Assembly (NCBI RefSeq): GCF_024721605.1
Contig: NZ_CP102630.1
Location: 1,550,001-1,614,000 of the forward strand
Length of the DNA: 64,000 nt
Direction: 5' to 3'
Source of the DNA: Sphingomicrobium flavum
Lineage (GTDB): Bacteria; Pseudomonadota; Alphaproteobacteria; Sphingomonadales; Sphingomonadaceae
The translations under genes were made by a program, and so were the position numbers. A model generated the notes under the pieces. That model searched no databases. It was given only the letters and a program-made list of their open reading frames with translations, and was not told the DNA's origin. Shown here piece by piece: positions 1 to 9,379 of the stretch. Every line of letters starts with the position of its first letter. Position 1 is the stretch's first letter.

Positions 1-231
1 GAAAGCTGTGGCATCGCCTGCGGGCTGCTGCTCGCCGCGCTCCACAAGGCTGGCCTCGCCACGCTCACCCACACGCCCTCGCCCATGGGCTTCCTGCGCG
101 ACATTTGTGGCCGCCCGGCCGATGAAAAGCCGATCATGATCATTGTCGCCGGCCATCCCGCCCCCGACGCCACCGTGCCGGTGCACGCCATCAAGAAGAA
201 GCCGCTCGACCAGATTACCACCTGGCTCTGA
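1..231 (+). CDS. Nitroreductase-family protein, C-terminal part
   Basis: Only the last 76 codons lie in the window; the reading frame is open from base 1 to TGA at 229-231. The residues THTPSPMGFL, a GRP tripeptide, a glycine/proline turn and a KKKPL segment near the end match the C-terminal part of FMN-dependent nitroreductases of the iodotyrosine-deiodinase/BluB-like branch, where this stretch packs against the flavin and dimer partner. The substrate cannot be inferred from the fragment. The family call is by remembered motif pattern only. Confidence 0.7.
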   Translation, partial: ESCGIACGLLLAALHKAGLATLTHTPSPMGFLRDICGRPADEKPIMIIVAGHPAPDATVPVHAIKKKPLDQITTWL

Positions 232-309
232 CCGCCTTTCGTCGAAAGCTTCGCGCGCGCCGCGCATTTGCGCTATAGTCGGGCAAGCGACATTTTCGGG
301 GGGAAGATC

Positions 310-1554
310 ATGGCGACGACCATGCGCGCACGCATCCAGACGCTGGACATCATTCGCGGCGTTGCCGTGATGGGCATCCTGGCCTTGAACATCTATGCGA
401 TGGGCGGGCCTAATAACATGTATCTCAACCCCACCGCTTACGGCGGCGCTGACGGCATCAACTGGTTCGCCTGGGCCTTCAATTTCGTTTTCATGGAATC
501 CAAGTTCCGCAGCCTCTTCTCGATCATGTTCGGTGCCTCCACCCTGCTGGTGATCGAGCGCGCGACCGCCAAGTCGGACAGCCCGGCGCTGCGTCATTAT
601 GCCCGCATGTTCTGGCTGATCGTCTTCGGCTTCCTGCATTACTGGTTCATCTGGTGGGGCGACATCCTGGTCCTCTACGGGATCATCGGGTTGCTCGTAT
701 TCCTGTTCCGCAATGTCTCGGTCAAATGGCTGATCGGCTGGGCACTGGCGCTGATCGGCATGGGCATGGCCTTCGCGCTGTCGATCAATCTCCTCTACAT
801 GCAGGCCGCCGACCCCTCGCTCGGCGCCGAGGATCGCGTCGCGCTCGAACAGCAGATCGAGGCGGTCGAGGAATGGACCAGCGCGGACCCCAAATATATC
901 GAGCGCGACCTCGAAACCTTTCGCGGCTCCTATGGCAGCATCGTTCAGGAGCGTTTCGTCGATGAGCGCTGGAAGCCGCTTGGCGGCGTCTTCTTCACCG
1001 GCCCCGAAACATTGGGCCTGTTCCTGATCGGCATGGCGCTGTTCAAATCAGGCTTCCTGACGGGCGAATGGAGCCGGCAGCGCTATCGCAAATGGGCGCT
1101 CGTGACCTTTGCCATCGCCATCCCCGCCAACCTCTATCTCTTATGGGTCCAGGTCGAAAGCGGCTATGCCCCGCGCACGCTGTTCAGCGTCAGCATCGGC
1201 TATTCGACCCCCTTCGACATCCTCATGGCGATCGGCTGGGCCGCGCTCGTCACCATGCTCGCCATGGGCAATCTGGAAAGCCCGATCGCGCAGCGCGTCG
1301 GTGCCGCCGGGCGCATGGCCTTCACCAATTACCTCATGACCTCGGCGGTGATGACGACCATCTTCTACGGCTATGGCCTCGGTCTGTACGGCCAGTTCAG
1401 CCGCGCCGGGCTTTACCTGTTCGTCTTTGGCATGTGGGCGCTGATGCTGCTCTGGTCCAAGCCCTGGCTCGACCGTTTCTATTACGGCCCGCTCGAATGG
1501 ATCTGGCGCTCGCTCTCGCGCTTCAGCCTGCAGCCGATGCGCAAGTCCGCTTAG
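310..1554 (+). CDS. DUF418-family integral membrane protein
   Basis: 414 residues. The ATG at 310 is chosen because a strong GGGGGGAAG ribosome site lies just upstream. An N-terminal TLDIIRGVAVMGILALNI segment (about residues 10-28) is followed by many hydrophobic helices, the WWGDILVLYGI motif, and the C-terminal DUF418 region with NYLMTSA and a GPLEWIWRSL tail. This is the YeiB/DUF418 layout (DUF1624-like N half plus DUF418 C half), an inner-membrane family of unproven, possibly transport, function. Its stop codon overlaps the stop of the convergent gene on the other strand. Confidence 0.88.
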   Translation: MATTMRARIQTLDIIRGVAVMGILALNIYAMGGPNNMYLNPTAYGGADGINWFAWAFNFVFMESKFRSLFSIMFGASTLLVIERATAKSDSPALRHYARMFWLIVFGFLHYWFIWWGDILVLYGIIGLLVFLFRNVSVKWLIGWALALIGMGMAFALSINLLYMQAADPSLGAEDRVALEQQIEAVEEWTSADPKYIERDLETFRGSYGSIVQERFVDERWKPLGGVFFTGPETLGLFLIGMALFKSGFLTGEWSRQRYRKWALVTFAIAIPANLYLLWVQVESGYAPRTLFSVSIGYSTPFDILMAIGWAALVTMLAMGNLESPIAQRVGAAGRMAFTNYLMTSAVMTTIFYGYGLGLYGQFSRAGLYLFVFGMWALMLLWSKPWLDRFYYGPLEWIWRSLSRFSLQPMRKSA

Positions 1555-2270
1555 TCGGCAAAAAAATCCTGCAGCGCCTCGACCCGCGGCCGCAGCCGCC
1601 ACGGCGCGGCCGCATCGTTGAGCAGCTCGTAACTGGCGCCTTCCTTGGTATAGAAGCGCTCTGTCAGCCGGCCCTGCGCGCTTTCGCCATAGACGGTGCA
1701 GATGGCCCGTGCCTGCGCCTGCTCGACGAAGGCGCCGACCGCCAGCACCATCTGCCAATCCGCGCTCGACCAGTCGCTGGGCGGGCGCGTCGCCATGATC
1801 TCTGCGGCCCCGTCCACCGAGCACATCGCCGACCCGTTGAGCGCGCCATCGCCGCGATAATTGAGATAGATGCCATCGCCCAGCCGCTGCAGCGACTGCT
1901 CCTGGTCGCCCGCCGCATCGACATCGCCGATGATGGCATAGCGATACGGCAAGGGCTGGATATCGAACGGCCCGTCGAGCGAGGTGATCGCGCGCGTTCC
2001 GTCGCTATCGTCATAGAGCACATGGGTCGAGGCACTCGCCCCCTGCCGCTCCAGCCAAGCCCCAAAATCGAAGGTCGTCGCATTCCATCCAGGCTCGACC
2101 TCTCCCGTCACCAGCATCTCTTGCGCAAACCGGTCGAGCGCCGAGCGCGCTTCGGCCCGCCCGTCGGTCATCAACTCCACCAGCCCGGCAAAGTCGGACG
2201 GCGGCGAGGGGTCGAGATCGATAACAGGCACAGCAGCAAGCGCGCCGGCGATGAGATATGCGGTCAACAT
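1551..2270 (-). CDS. Secreted hypothetical protein, paralogue of its upstream neighbour
   Basis: 239 residues from the ATG at 2270, chosen because it gives a short signal-like hydrophobic N terminus (LTAYLIAGALAAVPV) and leaves 28 bp to the upstream gene. No known domain recognised. It aligns by eye with the product of 2299-3012: both have a LERxxAS segment, a GDGIYLN/GEGVYVH motif, a cysteine after it, a (R/K)KPxxxWS segment and an aromatic helix before a second cysteine. The two genes are therefore a tandem divergent duplication, probably cotranscribed. Function unknown; an exported or periplasmic location is inferred from the leader. Confidence 0.72.
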   Translation of the reverse strand: MLTAYLIAGALAAVPVIDLDPSPPSDFAGLVELMTDGRAEARSALDRFAQEMLVTGEVEPGWNATTFDFGAWLERQGASASTHVLYDDSDGTRAITSLDGPFDIQPLPYRYAIIGDVDAAGDQEQSLQRLGDGIYLNYRGDGALNGSAMCSVDGAAEIMATRPPSDWSSADWQMVLAVGAFVEQAQARAICTVYGESAQGRLTERFYTKEGASYELLNDAAAPWRLRPRVEALQDFFAD

Positions 2271-2298
2271 GGAGATAAGGCTAGCGCTGCCCTCAACG

Positions 2299-3012
2299 CT
2301 AGTCCATCGCCAGATATTCGGCCTCGGCGGTTTCGCGAGGAGCAATATCGATCAAGTAGCTCGTATCATCCCAGCTCGTATAGACATGCCCATTTTGGTC
2401 GGTAAGGCTACTAACAAAGCGGTCGTCTTTCGGCACGAAGGATAGGCAGAAGATTGTATCGCGCTGATTCAAATAGGATTGAGCTGTTACCATTGCCAGC
2501 CATTCAATCTCCTGCGACCACTGTTCGCGGGGCTTCTTGCTGACGATCTGGGCACTATCTTCCGACCAGCAATTCCGCGAACCGATTTTGCTCAGGGCTC
2601 CCCAACTATGCACGTAAACTCCTTCGCCGAGCCTGTAATAGTTGTGGAACTGGGCATCCTCACCATCATCATAAATGTCGTAGCGAAATTTAGCATCACC
2701 AAGCTCCAGACCCGTCGCGTCGAATAACGACAGCGACCTTCCGCCCTGTTGCCAAGTTCCTACAGCGTGGCTGGATGGTGACGCGTCATGCCGCTCAAGC
2801 AACTCTTCCAAGGACAGGCCAACCTGCTGCCAGTTTTCAAGTGGCTCGCCTTTGGCAAATGCTTCGGCTTCAAACTCGGCCAAAGTCTCGCGGACTTCTG
2901 GTCGCTTCTCAAATTCTGCTGCCAAGTAGCCCTCGAAGCCAAGCGGTTCACTCGTCAGTTCGGATTCCGGCTCGGACGCAGAAAGATACAACGCGAGAAA
3001 GACTATCGACAT
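2299..3012 (-). CDS. Hypothetical protein, tandem paralogue of the following gene
   Basis: 237 residues if the ATG at 3012 is used (a start at 3048 would add a basic tail). Hydrophobic N terminus IVFLALYLSA. Contains a LSLEELLERHDAS segment, GEGVYVHSWG, and two cysteines (NCWSED; FCLSF) in the positions where the downstream paralogue also has cysteines, which may form a disulfide if exported. No domain is recognised. Base composition is less GC-rich than that of flanking genes, so it may have diverged faster or arrived more recently. Confidence 0.68.
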   Translation of the reverse strand: MSIVFLALYLSASEPESELTSEPLGFEGYLAAEFEKRPEVRETLAEFEAEAFAKGEPLENWQQVGLSLEELLERHDASPSSHAVGTWQQGGRSLSLFDATGLELGDAKFRYDIYDDGEDAQFHNYYRLGEGVYVHSWGALSKIGSRNCWSEDSAQIVSKKPREQWSQEIEWLAMVTAQSYLNQRDTIFCLSFVPKDDRFVSSLTDQNGHVYTSWDDTSYLIDIAPRETAEAEYLAMD

Positions 3013-3053
3013 GTCGCCAAGGCTAGCGCGCCTTCGCGCCGGCGACAATTGGC

Positions 3054-3494
3054 TTAGCCCACGCGGCTCCCGAAACCGCCCCCGGCGGCACGACTGCCGA
3101 ACCCGCCGGCGGCAGGCTGGCGCTTGGCAAGCGGGCTGATCTTCTCATCGAAGGCGGCAACGGTCTGTGCGAACAGCGCCTGAAGCTCGACCACGTCGGG
3201 GATCAGTTCGTCAGGGAAGCGACCTTCCTCGACACAGGCGCGCGCCACATCCTCGATCTTTTCGGCAACCTGAGCCAGCGGCTCGGCGCCGAACTGGCGG
3301 CTTTCGCCCTTCAGCGTGTGCGAGGGGATGATCAGCTGGACGGTGTTCTGCGCATGCATGGCCGACTTGATCTTCTCGATCGCGGCGGCGCCATCCTCGC
3401 GGAAATAGCCCAGAATCTTGATAAAGCCCGGCCCCAGTTCGGCCCGTGCCTTGTCGAAATAACGCCAGTCGATGATATCGCCGCGTTCGTCCAT
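3054..3494 (-). CDS. Hpt-domain phosphotransfer protein
   Basis: 146 residues from the ATG at 3494, preceded by GAGAGG; an upstream in-frame start is less likely. The motif SHTLKGESRQFGA is the canonical histidine phosphotransfer signature, in which the His accepts a phosphoryl group from a receiver domain and passes it on. The domain occupies about residues 15-115; the tail is a Gly/Phe/Arg low-complexity stretch with a GGFGSR repeat. Such proteins connect hybrid kinases to response regulators; this one has no kinase neighbour, so partners are elsewhere, possibly the hybrid kinases at 51480 and 55588 or the lone receiver at 21569 (inference). Confidence 0.9.
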   Translation of the reverse strand: MDERGDIIDWRYFDKARAELGPGFIKILGYFREDGAAAIEKIKSAMHAQNTVQLIIPSHTLKGESRQFGAEPLAQVAEKIEDVARACVEEGRFPDELIPDVVELQALFAQTVAAFDEKISPLAKRQPAAGGFGSRAAGGGFGSRVG

Positions 3495-3583
3495 CAACCT
3501 CTCCAATCCCCGCGCTTGTGCGCAAGTTGGTCCCACTCACGGCCTCTGCCCTAAGCGCTCAAGGTAAATTTTCGGTTGACGCT

Positions 3584-4945
3584 TTAGGTCTTGCGCGCGC
3601 GCTGGTGGTAGGGGTTCTTCTGCATCCGCAGATTGACCCGGATCGGCACCGGCCCCAGCCTGAGGTCCTGCCGCATCGAATTTTCCAGATAGCGCACATA
3701 GCTGGCCGGCAGCATATCCAGCCGCGTGCCGAAGATGACGAAGGTCGGCGGGCGCGATTTGACCTGCGTGATATAGCGCAGCTTGATCCGCTGCCCCTTG
3801 GGCGCAGGCGGCTGGTGCGCATCGATCGCATCGTCGAACCAGCGATTGAGCTCGCCCGTTGGCACGCGGGTCGACCATTGCTCGCGCAGCGTAAAGGCGG
3901 CCTCGACCAGCGTATCGATCCCCTTGCCGGTCTTGGCGGAAACGGTCAGCACCGGCACGCCCTTGACCTGCGAAAGCCCGTCGCCGAGCGCATCCTTGAC
4001 CCCGTTGAAGAGGGAGGACGCCTGTTCGGCCACGTCCCACTTGTTGATGGCGATGATCAGCGCGCGGCCTTCTTCCAGCACCTGGTCGGCGATACGCAGA
4101 TCCTGCGCTTCCAGCCCGCGCGTGGCATCCAGCAGCAGCACCACCACTTCGGCCATGTCGATCGACCGCTTGGTATCGATCGAGGAGAGTTTCTCCAATT
4201 TGTCCTGCACCTTGGAGCGTTTGCGCAGCCCCGCCGTATCGACCAGCTGCACCTGGCGCCCGCCATGCTCCCATTCCACGGTGATGGCATCGCGCGTGAT
4301 CCCGGCTTCAGGCCCGGTGATCAGCCGCTCCTGCCCCAGCATCTTGTTGATCAGCGTCGACTTGCCGGCATTGGGACGCCCGACGATGGCCAGCTTCAGC
4401 GGCCCGTTCTCGTCATCCTCCTGCACCTCGTCTTCCTCGTCATCCTCGCGCTCGATGAAAGGACGCAGCCCTTCGAACAGGTCGACAATGCCCTCGCCAT
4501 GTTCGGCCGACAGCGCGAAGGGCTCGCCAAAGCCCAGCGAAAAGGCTTCCAGCCGTCCGTCTTCGCCCGCGCGGCCCTCGGCCTTGTTGGCGGCCACGAT
4601 CACCGGCGTGTCATAGTCGCGCAGCCAGCTGGCGACTTCCTCATCCAGCGGCGTCACCCCCGCGCGCCCGTCGATCAGGAACAGCGCCACATCGGCATCG
4701 CGCACCGCCGCTTCGGTCTGCGCGCGCATGCGGCCCGGCAGGGTGGCGGCATCGTCGGTTTCGAACCCGGCGGTATCGATGACCTTGAATTCGGTGCCCA
4801 GCAGCACGCCCGTGCCCTCGCGCCGGTCGCGTGTCACACCGGGCCGGTCATCGACCAGCGCGACGCGGCGGCCGACCAGGCGGTTGAACAGCGTGGACTT
4901 GCCCACATTGGGGCGTCCGACAATGGCGACGACAGGCAGGGACAT
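3584..4945 (-). CDS. der: Ribosome-associated GTPase Der (EngA)
   Basis: 453 residues. Two tandem G domains are visible: GRPNVGKST at residues 10-18 and GRPNAGKST near residue 186, each followed by a DTAG-type G3 (DTAGFE, DTAGLR) and an NKxD-type G4 (NKAE in the first, NKWD in the second). A C-terminal KH-like domain follows. An acidic Glu/Asp linker (EREDDEEDEVQEDDEN) separates the two domains. Der acts in 50S subunit maturation. It lies downstream of bamB and the YfgM-like gene on the same strand, the usual order, although a repeat-bearing 206-bp gap intervenes. Confidence 0.97.
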   Translation of the reverse strand: MSLPVVAIVGRPNVGKSTLFNRLVGRRVALVDDRPGVTRDRREGTGVLLGTEFKVIDTAGFETDDAATLPGRMRAQTEAAVRDADVALFLIDGRAGVTPLDEEVASWLRDYDTPVIVAANKAEGRAGEDGRLEAFSLGFGEPFALSAEHGEGIVDLFEGLRPFIEREDDEEDEVQEDDENGPLKLAIVGRPNAGKSTLINKMLGQERLITGPEAGITRDAITVEWEHGGRQVQLVDTAGLRKRSKVQDKLEKLSSIDTKRSIDMAEVVVLLLDATRGLEAQDLRIADQVLEEGRALIIAINKWDVAEQASSLFNGVKDALGDGLSQVKGVPVLTVSAKTGKGIDTLVEAAFTLREQWSTRVPTGELNRWFDDAIDAHQPPAPKGQRIKLRYITQVKSRPPTFVIFGTRLDMLPASYVRYLENSMRQDLRLGPVPIRVNLRMQKNPYHQRARKT

Positions 4946-5014
4946 GATGGCGTGGCCCCTGCCCGTAAGGCACGGCGCGGTCAAGAGAACAAAGATGCAG
5001 AGCGCTACCGATTC

Positions 5015-5124
5015 CCGCTCACCCTGAGCATCCTTTACCCCGCTCAGGCTGAGCCTGTCGAAGCCTCTAGCGCTGCACAGGGGTTGCGCCTGCGCTGACC
5101 CTTCGACAAGCTCAGGGTGAGCGG
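5015..5124. repeat. Pair of inverted intergenic repeats
   Basis: The der-bamB gap carries CCGCTCACCCTGAGC at 5015-5029 and its perfect complement GCTCAGGGTGAGCGG at 5110-5124. Each is the outer part of a longer unit containing the CTTCGACAAGCTCAGG-like core, also visible inverted at 5053-5063. This type of short palindromic unit is widespread between genes in sphingomonads; related degenerate copies occur at 59091-59116 and 59173-59192. It could form a long hairpin in the der-bamB transcript. Confidence 0.75.
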
Positions 5125-5151
5125 TTTTGGGTAATAGTCGGCAAAACCAGC

Positions 5152-6480
5152 CTAGCGATAGGCGAGCAGTCGCCCCTCACCCGTCAGCAGGTAAAGCATA
5201 TTGTTCGCCACCACCGGCTGGAGCGTCACGCCCGCGCCGATATCCTGCTGCTGGATGAAAGCACCGTCGGTCGGATTGATGGTGATCAGCGCGCCGTTGG
5301 AGCCCGTCACGATCAGGCGGTTGCCCGCCAGCACCGGGCCCGAATAGCTGATCGGATCGCGCTTCTTGTCGGGCTTGCCGAAGGCCGGAAGCTGGTTGAC
5401 CCAGCGCACCTTGCCCGAATTGCGATCGACCGACAGCAGCATGCCATCGCTCGTCACGACAAAGATCCAGTCGCCCGCCACCCATGGGGTCGCGATGCCG
5501 GCCAGGTTGAGTTCCCACTGGCGCTGGCCGGTGCGAAGGTCGAGCGCGACCATGCGCCCGCCCTGCCCGATGGCGAAGACCTGGTTGCCGTCGATCACCG
5601 GGTCGGCGTCGATATCGTTAAGGCTGGAGACCGAGCGCGAAATGCTGGTGCGGGCCAGCGTGTCGGAAAAGATCATGCGGCCATTTTCGAAGCGATAGCC
5701 ATTAAGCTCGCCCGAGGAGAAGCCCGTCACCACCGTGCCGCGCGCCACTGCCGGGGAGGAAGCCCCGAACACGCCGGCAATTTCCAGGGTCGCGGTCTGG
5801 TTCCAGCGCGTCGCGCCATTGCTGGTGTCGAGCGCCAGCAGCTGGTTATCCTGGCTGGTCACATAAAGCGTATCGCCCAGCACGCTGGGCGCACCGCGCA
5901 GCGGGCCGACCGGCTTGACCTGCCAGATGATGCCGCCATTGGTGGCGTCCATCGCGGCCACGTCGCCCAGCCCGTTGGTGGCGTAGATGCGCCCGTCGGC
6001 ATAGGCCACGCCGCCGCCATAGAGCGACGTCTGGTTGCCCTGCCCCTGACCGAAGCCGACCGACCAGATCTGGCTGCCGCTCTGCGCGTCGAAGGCGCGG
6101 ACCGTGGCGCGGGTGTCCATCGTGTAGATGCGCCCGTCGGCCACTACCGGGGTGCCGCCCAAGCGTGCCTCGCGGCTATTGCCCTGGCCGATCGTCGCGC
6201 CCCAGGCGTAGTTCAGACCGTCATCGGTGACGAGCGCCAGATGCCCCATCGACTTGGCGGCATTGCCGCCCGACTGGTCCCAGGCCGCATTGGCGACCTG
6301 CCCCGGCAGCATCATCGGCGTTGCCGCCGTGGCGGGGTCGATGGTGATTTCAAGCTCGGTGCCCAGCACCGCCACGCGTTCGCCCAAAATCGGCGTCGAA
6401 CGCCCGTCCTTCTTGAAAATGCCGCAGCCCGACAGCGCGGTGGCGGCCAGCGCCAGGGTCATGATGTGGGAAAGTTTCAT
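5152..6480 (-). CDS. bamB: Outer membrane assembly lipoprotein BamB
   Basis: 442 residues. Lipoprotein signal peptide with lipobox LSGC, lipidated Cys19, so the protein is anchored to a membrane and works in the periplasm. The remainder is a PQQ-type beta-propeller with repeated DGRIY, LDTSNG, LDLRTG and DGMLLSVDRNSG strand motifs. BamB is an accessory subunit of the BAM complex that inserts beta-barrel proteins; it would be relevant to insertion of the YadA-type anchors found later in this window. Starts inside the end of the upstream YfgM-like gene (4-bp ATGA overlap). Confidence 0.95.
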   Translation of the reverse strand: MKLSHIMTLALAATALSGCGIFKKDGRSTPILGERVAVLGTELEITIDPATAATPMMLPGQVANAAWDQSGGNAAKSMGHLALVTDDGLNYAWGATIGQGNSREARLGGTPVVADGRIYTMDTRATVRAFDAQSGSQIWSVGFGQGQGNQTSLYGGGVAYADGRIYATNGLGDVAAMDATNGGIIWQVKPVGPLRGAPSVLGDTLYVTSQDNQLLALDTSNGATRWNQTATLEIAGVFGASSPAVARGTVVTGFSSGELNGYRFENGRMIFSDTLARTSISRSVSSLNDIDADPVIDGNQVFAIGQGGRMVALDLRTGQRQWELNLAGIATPWVAGDWIFVVTSDGMLLSVDRNSGKVRWVNQLPAFGKPDKKRDPISYSGPVLAGNRLIVTGSNGALITINPTDGAFIQQQDIGAGVTLQPVVANNMLYLLTGEGRLLAYR

Positions 6481-7196
6481 TCGCTCGTCTCTTCCTCGCT
6501 GTCGCTGGGGGCGACGGGGTTTTCGGCCCGTGCCGCGACGGTGATGGCCATTTCCTCGGCACGCGCGCGCAGGCTTGCGGGCACGCTGTCATCGGCGGCA
6601 ATGGCAGTGAATATCTGGGCAGCCTCGGCGAGCCGACCGGCATCATACATGGCCAGCGCGGTCAGTTCGGACGCGGTGCCGTAAAAGGCTTCGCCGGGCT
6701 TTGCCATCGGCTGCATCTTCGCGATCACCGCGTCGGGCTCCATATTGTTGAAGTCCAGCAAGGTCTGGTGGATGCTCGCCAGCTGGCGGTAGGGATCGGG
6801 CAGGCTCTCGTCATCGGCCATCTGGCCATAAATCTGGATTGCGGTGGCACGGTCCTGTGATTTCACCGCAAGATTGGCCTTGGTCATCAGCGCGGCCGCC
6901 TTGGCGACGCCATCGCTGTCGGCTGCCAGCGTATCGAGCCGCTCGTTGAGGCCATTGGTCGCCCCGCCATTGAGGTCGCGCAGGATCAGCGCCAGTTCCT
7001 CGCCGCGCTTGCCGGCTTCCTCATCGCTCTTGCCCTGGTACCAGATGCTGGCCGCCACGCTGGCCAAGAACAGGATCAGGCCCAGCACGATCCATTTGCC
7101 ATAGCGTTTGGCGAAATCCGCCATCTGGTCACGCCGCAGGCTTTCGTCGACTTCCTTCTCGAAGCTGACCGGTGTCTCATTGGGGGGAAGCGCCAA
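6477..7196 (-). CDS. YfgM-like TPR membrane protein
   Basis: 239 residues. A cytoplasmic N terminus (FEKEVDESLRRDQMADFAKRYG) leads into one membrane helix at about residues 35-53, then a periplasmic TPR-like domain (TPR_21/YfgM type) with a GxAxxLMTKA repeat and a Glu-rich tail. YfgM is an ancillary SecYEG-associated factor that works with periplasmic chaperones. The four-base overlap with bamB and the following der reproduce the conserved yfgM-bamB-der arrangement, which strengthens all three calls. Confidence 0.9.
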   Translation of the reverse strand: MALPPNETPVSFEKEVDESLRRDQMADFAKRYGKWIVLGLILFLASVAASIWYQGKSDEEAGKRGEELALILRDLNGGATNGLNERLDTLAADSDGVAKAAALMTKANLAVKSQDRATAIQIYGQMADDESLPDPYRQLASIHQTLLDFNNMEPDAVIAKMQPMAKPGEAFYGTASELTALAMYDAGRLAEAAQIFTAIAADDSVPASLRARAEEMAITVAARAENPVAPSDSEEETSE

Positions 7197-7307
7197 GGCG
7201 AACCTCTCTTCGCGGGGATATCAAACCAGTGAATCGCTTCCTGCCCATCCCCGGATGAACAGGAGCTGCATTCCCCTAGCGCGGGCAAATGCCAAAGGCA
7301 AAGGGAG

Positions 7308-7586
7308 TCACTGTTCCGAACTTTTCTCCGTCAGCCATGCGCCGGCCAATACGACTGCCGCCCAAGGCAAAACCACCATTGCGTGGATGAAAACAAATGA
7401 AAACACCGACCAGAAGATCGGCATTCCGCCGACGGAGTAGAGCAGGATGTTCAGAGGGATAATTAAGAATCCCGGCGCTGCCAGCAACGCCACCAATCCG
7501 GGCCAGCGGAAGTTTCTGAGCCCTCGATTTCCTGCCCACAATCCCAGTCCAAACGCCAATATTAGTGGAATTACCAGCAAGATCAT
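7308..7586 (-). CDS. Small integral membrane protein
   Basis: 92 residues with about three hydrophobic helices (residues 1-18, 28-52 and 60-84) and little else. Starts 6 bp after the panB stop on the same strand, so it is probably cotranscribed with panB. No family recognised. The coding bases are clearly less GC-rich than panB, suggesting a lineage-specific or acquired gene. Confidence 0.6.
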   Translation of the reverse strand: MILLVIPLILAFGLGLWAGNRGLRNFRWPGLVALLAAPGFLIIPLNILLYSVGGMPIFWSVFSFVFIHAMVVLPWAAVVLAGAWLTEKSSEQ

Positions 7587-7592
7587 GCCCGG

Positions 7593-8465
7593 CTACTTCG
7601 TCGGCCGATAGGACTGGTCCTCGGTCGGGAAGCTCCGGCTGCGGACTTCGGCGGCATAGCGCGTCACCGCATCGGTCATCTCACCCGCCAGGTCATGATA
7701 GCGTTTCACAAAGCGCGGCACGCGTTCGAACAGGCCCAGCATGTCTTCGGTCACCAGCACCTGCCCATCGCAATCCCTCGACGCGCCGATGCCGATCGTG
7801 GGCGCCGACACCGCCTTGGTGACGGTCGAGGCAATCTCTTCCATCACCCCTTCGATGACGATGCAGAAAGCGCCGGCATCGTCCACTGCCTTCGCGTCGC
7901 GCATGATCTTTTCCGCCTCGGCATCGTCCTTGCCGCGCGCACGATAGCCGCCCAGCACGTTGATCGCCTGTGGGGTGAGGCCAACATGGCCGATCACCGG
8001 AATGCCGCGGCTGGTCAGGAACTGGATGGTCTCCGCCATCGCCTCCCCGCCTTCCAGCTTGACCGCGCTGGCCCCGGTTTCCTTGAGTATCCGGCTGGCA
8101 TTGCGAAAGGCGACTTCTTTCGATTCCTCATAGCTGCCGAAGGGCATGTCCACGGTCACTTGCGCATTCCAGGACCCGCGCACCACCGCAGCGCCATGAT
8201 TGATCATCATGTCGAGCGTCACGGGCACGGTCGAATCCAGCCCGTAAATCACATTGCCCAAACTATCGCCCACCAGCAGCATGTCGCAATGCGGGTCCAG
8301 CAATTGCGCCTGGCGCATCGTATAGGCCGTCAGCATCACCAGCGGCTCCATGGCAATCCCCGGCCCCCGCTTCATCGCGGCGATCTTGGGCACCGTCATG
8401 CGCTTGCCGGGCAAAGGCGTCGGCGTGGCGCGGCTGGTATCGGTATCGATGACAATCTTGCTCAT
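7593..8465 (-). CDS. panB: 3-methyl-2-oxobutanoate hydroxymethyltransferase
   Basis: 290 residues. PanB transfers a hydroxymethyl group from 5,10-methylene-tetrahydrofolate to alpha-ketoisovalerate, giving ketopantoate for pantothenate and CoA synthesis. Visible signatures: [14 protein letters not shown], the metal-binding VGDSLG (Asp67), [20 protein letters not shown], and VIEGVMEEI with the catalytic Glu. The ATG at 8465 gives the usual length with a short N-terminal extension. No panC or panD is adjacent. Confidence 0.96.
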   Translation of the reverse strand: MSKIVIDTDTSRATPTPLPGKRMTVPKIAAMKRGPGIAMEPLVMLTAYTMRQAQLLDPHCDMLLVGDSLGNVIYGLDSTVPVTLDMMINHGAAVVRGSWNAQVTVDMPFGSYEESKEVAFRNASRILKETGASAVKLEGGEAMAETIQFLTSRGIPVIGHVGLTPQAINVLGGYRARGKDDAEAEKIMRDAKAVDDAGAFCIVIEGVMEEIASTVTKAVSAPTIGIGASRDCDGQVLVTEDMLGLFERVPRFVKRYHDLAGEMTDAVTRYAAEVRSRSFPTEDQSYRPTK

Positions 8466-8578
8466 GGCCAAGGCTTCTAGCGGCCAGTGCGCAGAAGGGC
8501 TAGCATCCCGTCGATCCGCAGCGCGCACTGGCAGAAAGACGCTGTCATCCTGGCGGTTGCGGCGGGAGAGGGGAAGTG

Positions 8579-9061
8579 ATGGCTGAAGACAAGGACATTG
8601 CCGGCGTCATCGCTCCGCCGCCGCTCATCTTCGGCGTCCCGCTCGCCCTCGGGATTTGGCTCCACGCCAACAATCTCGGCTGGGACATTGCGACCACCTA
8701 TCTGCCCTGGATGCCCCGCGCGCCGATCGGCGCCGCGCTTGCAGCCACCGGGGCCATCTTCATCACGCTCGCCCTGCTGCGCTTTCGCGCCGCCGAAACC
8801 CCTCCCGAACCGTGGGAGGAAACGACGGCGCTGGTCGTCAGCGGCATCTACAAGATCACCCGCAATCCCATGTATCTTGGCATGGCGATGATCTTTTTCG
8901 GCATCACGCTGATCGCTGCCTGCTGGCTGCTGCTCGCCCTCTTCATCCTTTCCGTCATCACCATCGACAAGGGCGTGATTGCGCGCGAGGAACGCTATAT
9001 GCACCGTAAGTTCGGCGATGATTATGATCGTTATAGGGCTGCAACCAAACGCTGGATATGA
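8579..9061 (+). CDS. Isoprenylcysteine carboxyl methyltransferase-family membrane protein
   Basis: 160 residues with several membrane helices. The C-terminal half has [12 protein letters not shown] and [16 protein letters not shown], the diagnostic pattern of the ICMT/phospholipid methyltransferase fold, where these residues bind S-adenosylmethionine at the membrane surface. The substrate in bacteria is usually unknown. ATG at 8579 follows a GGAGAGGGGA ribosome site; a GTG three bases upstream is the alternative. Confidence 0.85.
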   Translation: MAEDKDIAGVIAPPPLIFGVPLALGIWLHANNLGWDIATTYLPWMPRAPIGAALAATGAIFITLALLRFRAAETPPEPWEETTALVVSGIYKITRNPMYLGMAMIFFGITLIAACWLLLALFILSVITIDKGVIAREERYMHRKFGDDYDRYRAATKRWI

Positions 9062-9119
9062 TAGGCGCGTTCATGAAGCGGTCATGTTGACCCTCCAAGA
9101 GTGGCGGGAAGAGAGGGGA

Positions 9120-9365
9120 ATGAAGATGCGTAACATCATGAGCGCGCTGGCTGCCACCAGCCTTCTGATCGCCATGCCCGCCGCCGCCAATGGCGATGAC
9201 CGGCAGGACAAGTCCCGCCAGGAAGCCCGCGAAAAGGCCGAGCGCGAGAAAGAGTGCGAACCCAAGAAGCGCACCGAACGCGTCTGCAAGCCGAGTGTCC
9301 CCATCCGCGACGAGAACAAGACGCCGGGCCCGCTCGACCGCGCCTATAACGCGCCCTTCTTCTAG
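9120..9365 (+). CDS. Small secreted charged protein
   Basis: 81 residues. Signal peptide of about 24 residues ending MPAAANG, then a strongly charged Lys/Glu/Arg helix-like segment with two cysteines (ECEPKK, RVCKPS) and a short PGPLDRAYNAPFF tail. Strong ribosome site GAGAGGGGA before the ATG. No family recognised; periplasmic location inferred from the leader. The next gene starts 14 bp downstream, so the two may be expressed together. Confidence 0.65.
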   Translation: MKMRNIMSALAATSLLIAMPAAANGDDRQDKSRQEAREKAEREKECEPKKRTERVCKPSVPIRDENKTPGPLDRAYNAPFF

Positions 9366-9379
9366 GCCCGCGCTGCCGC

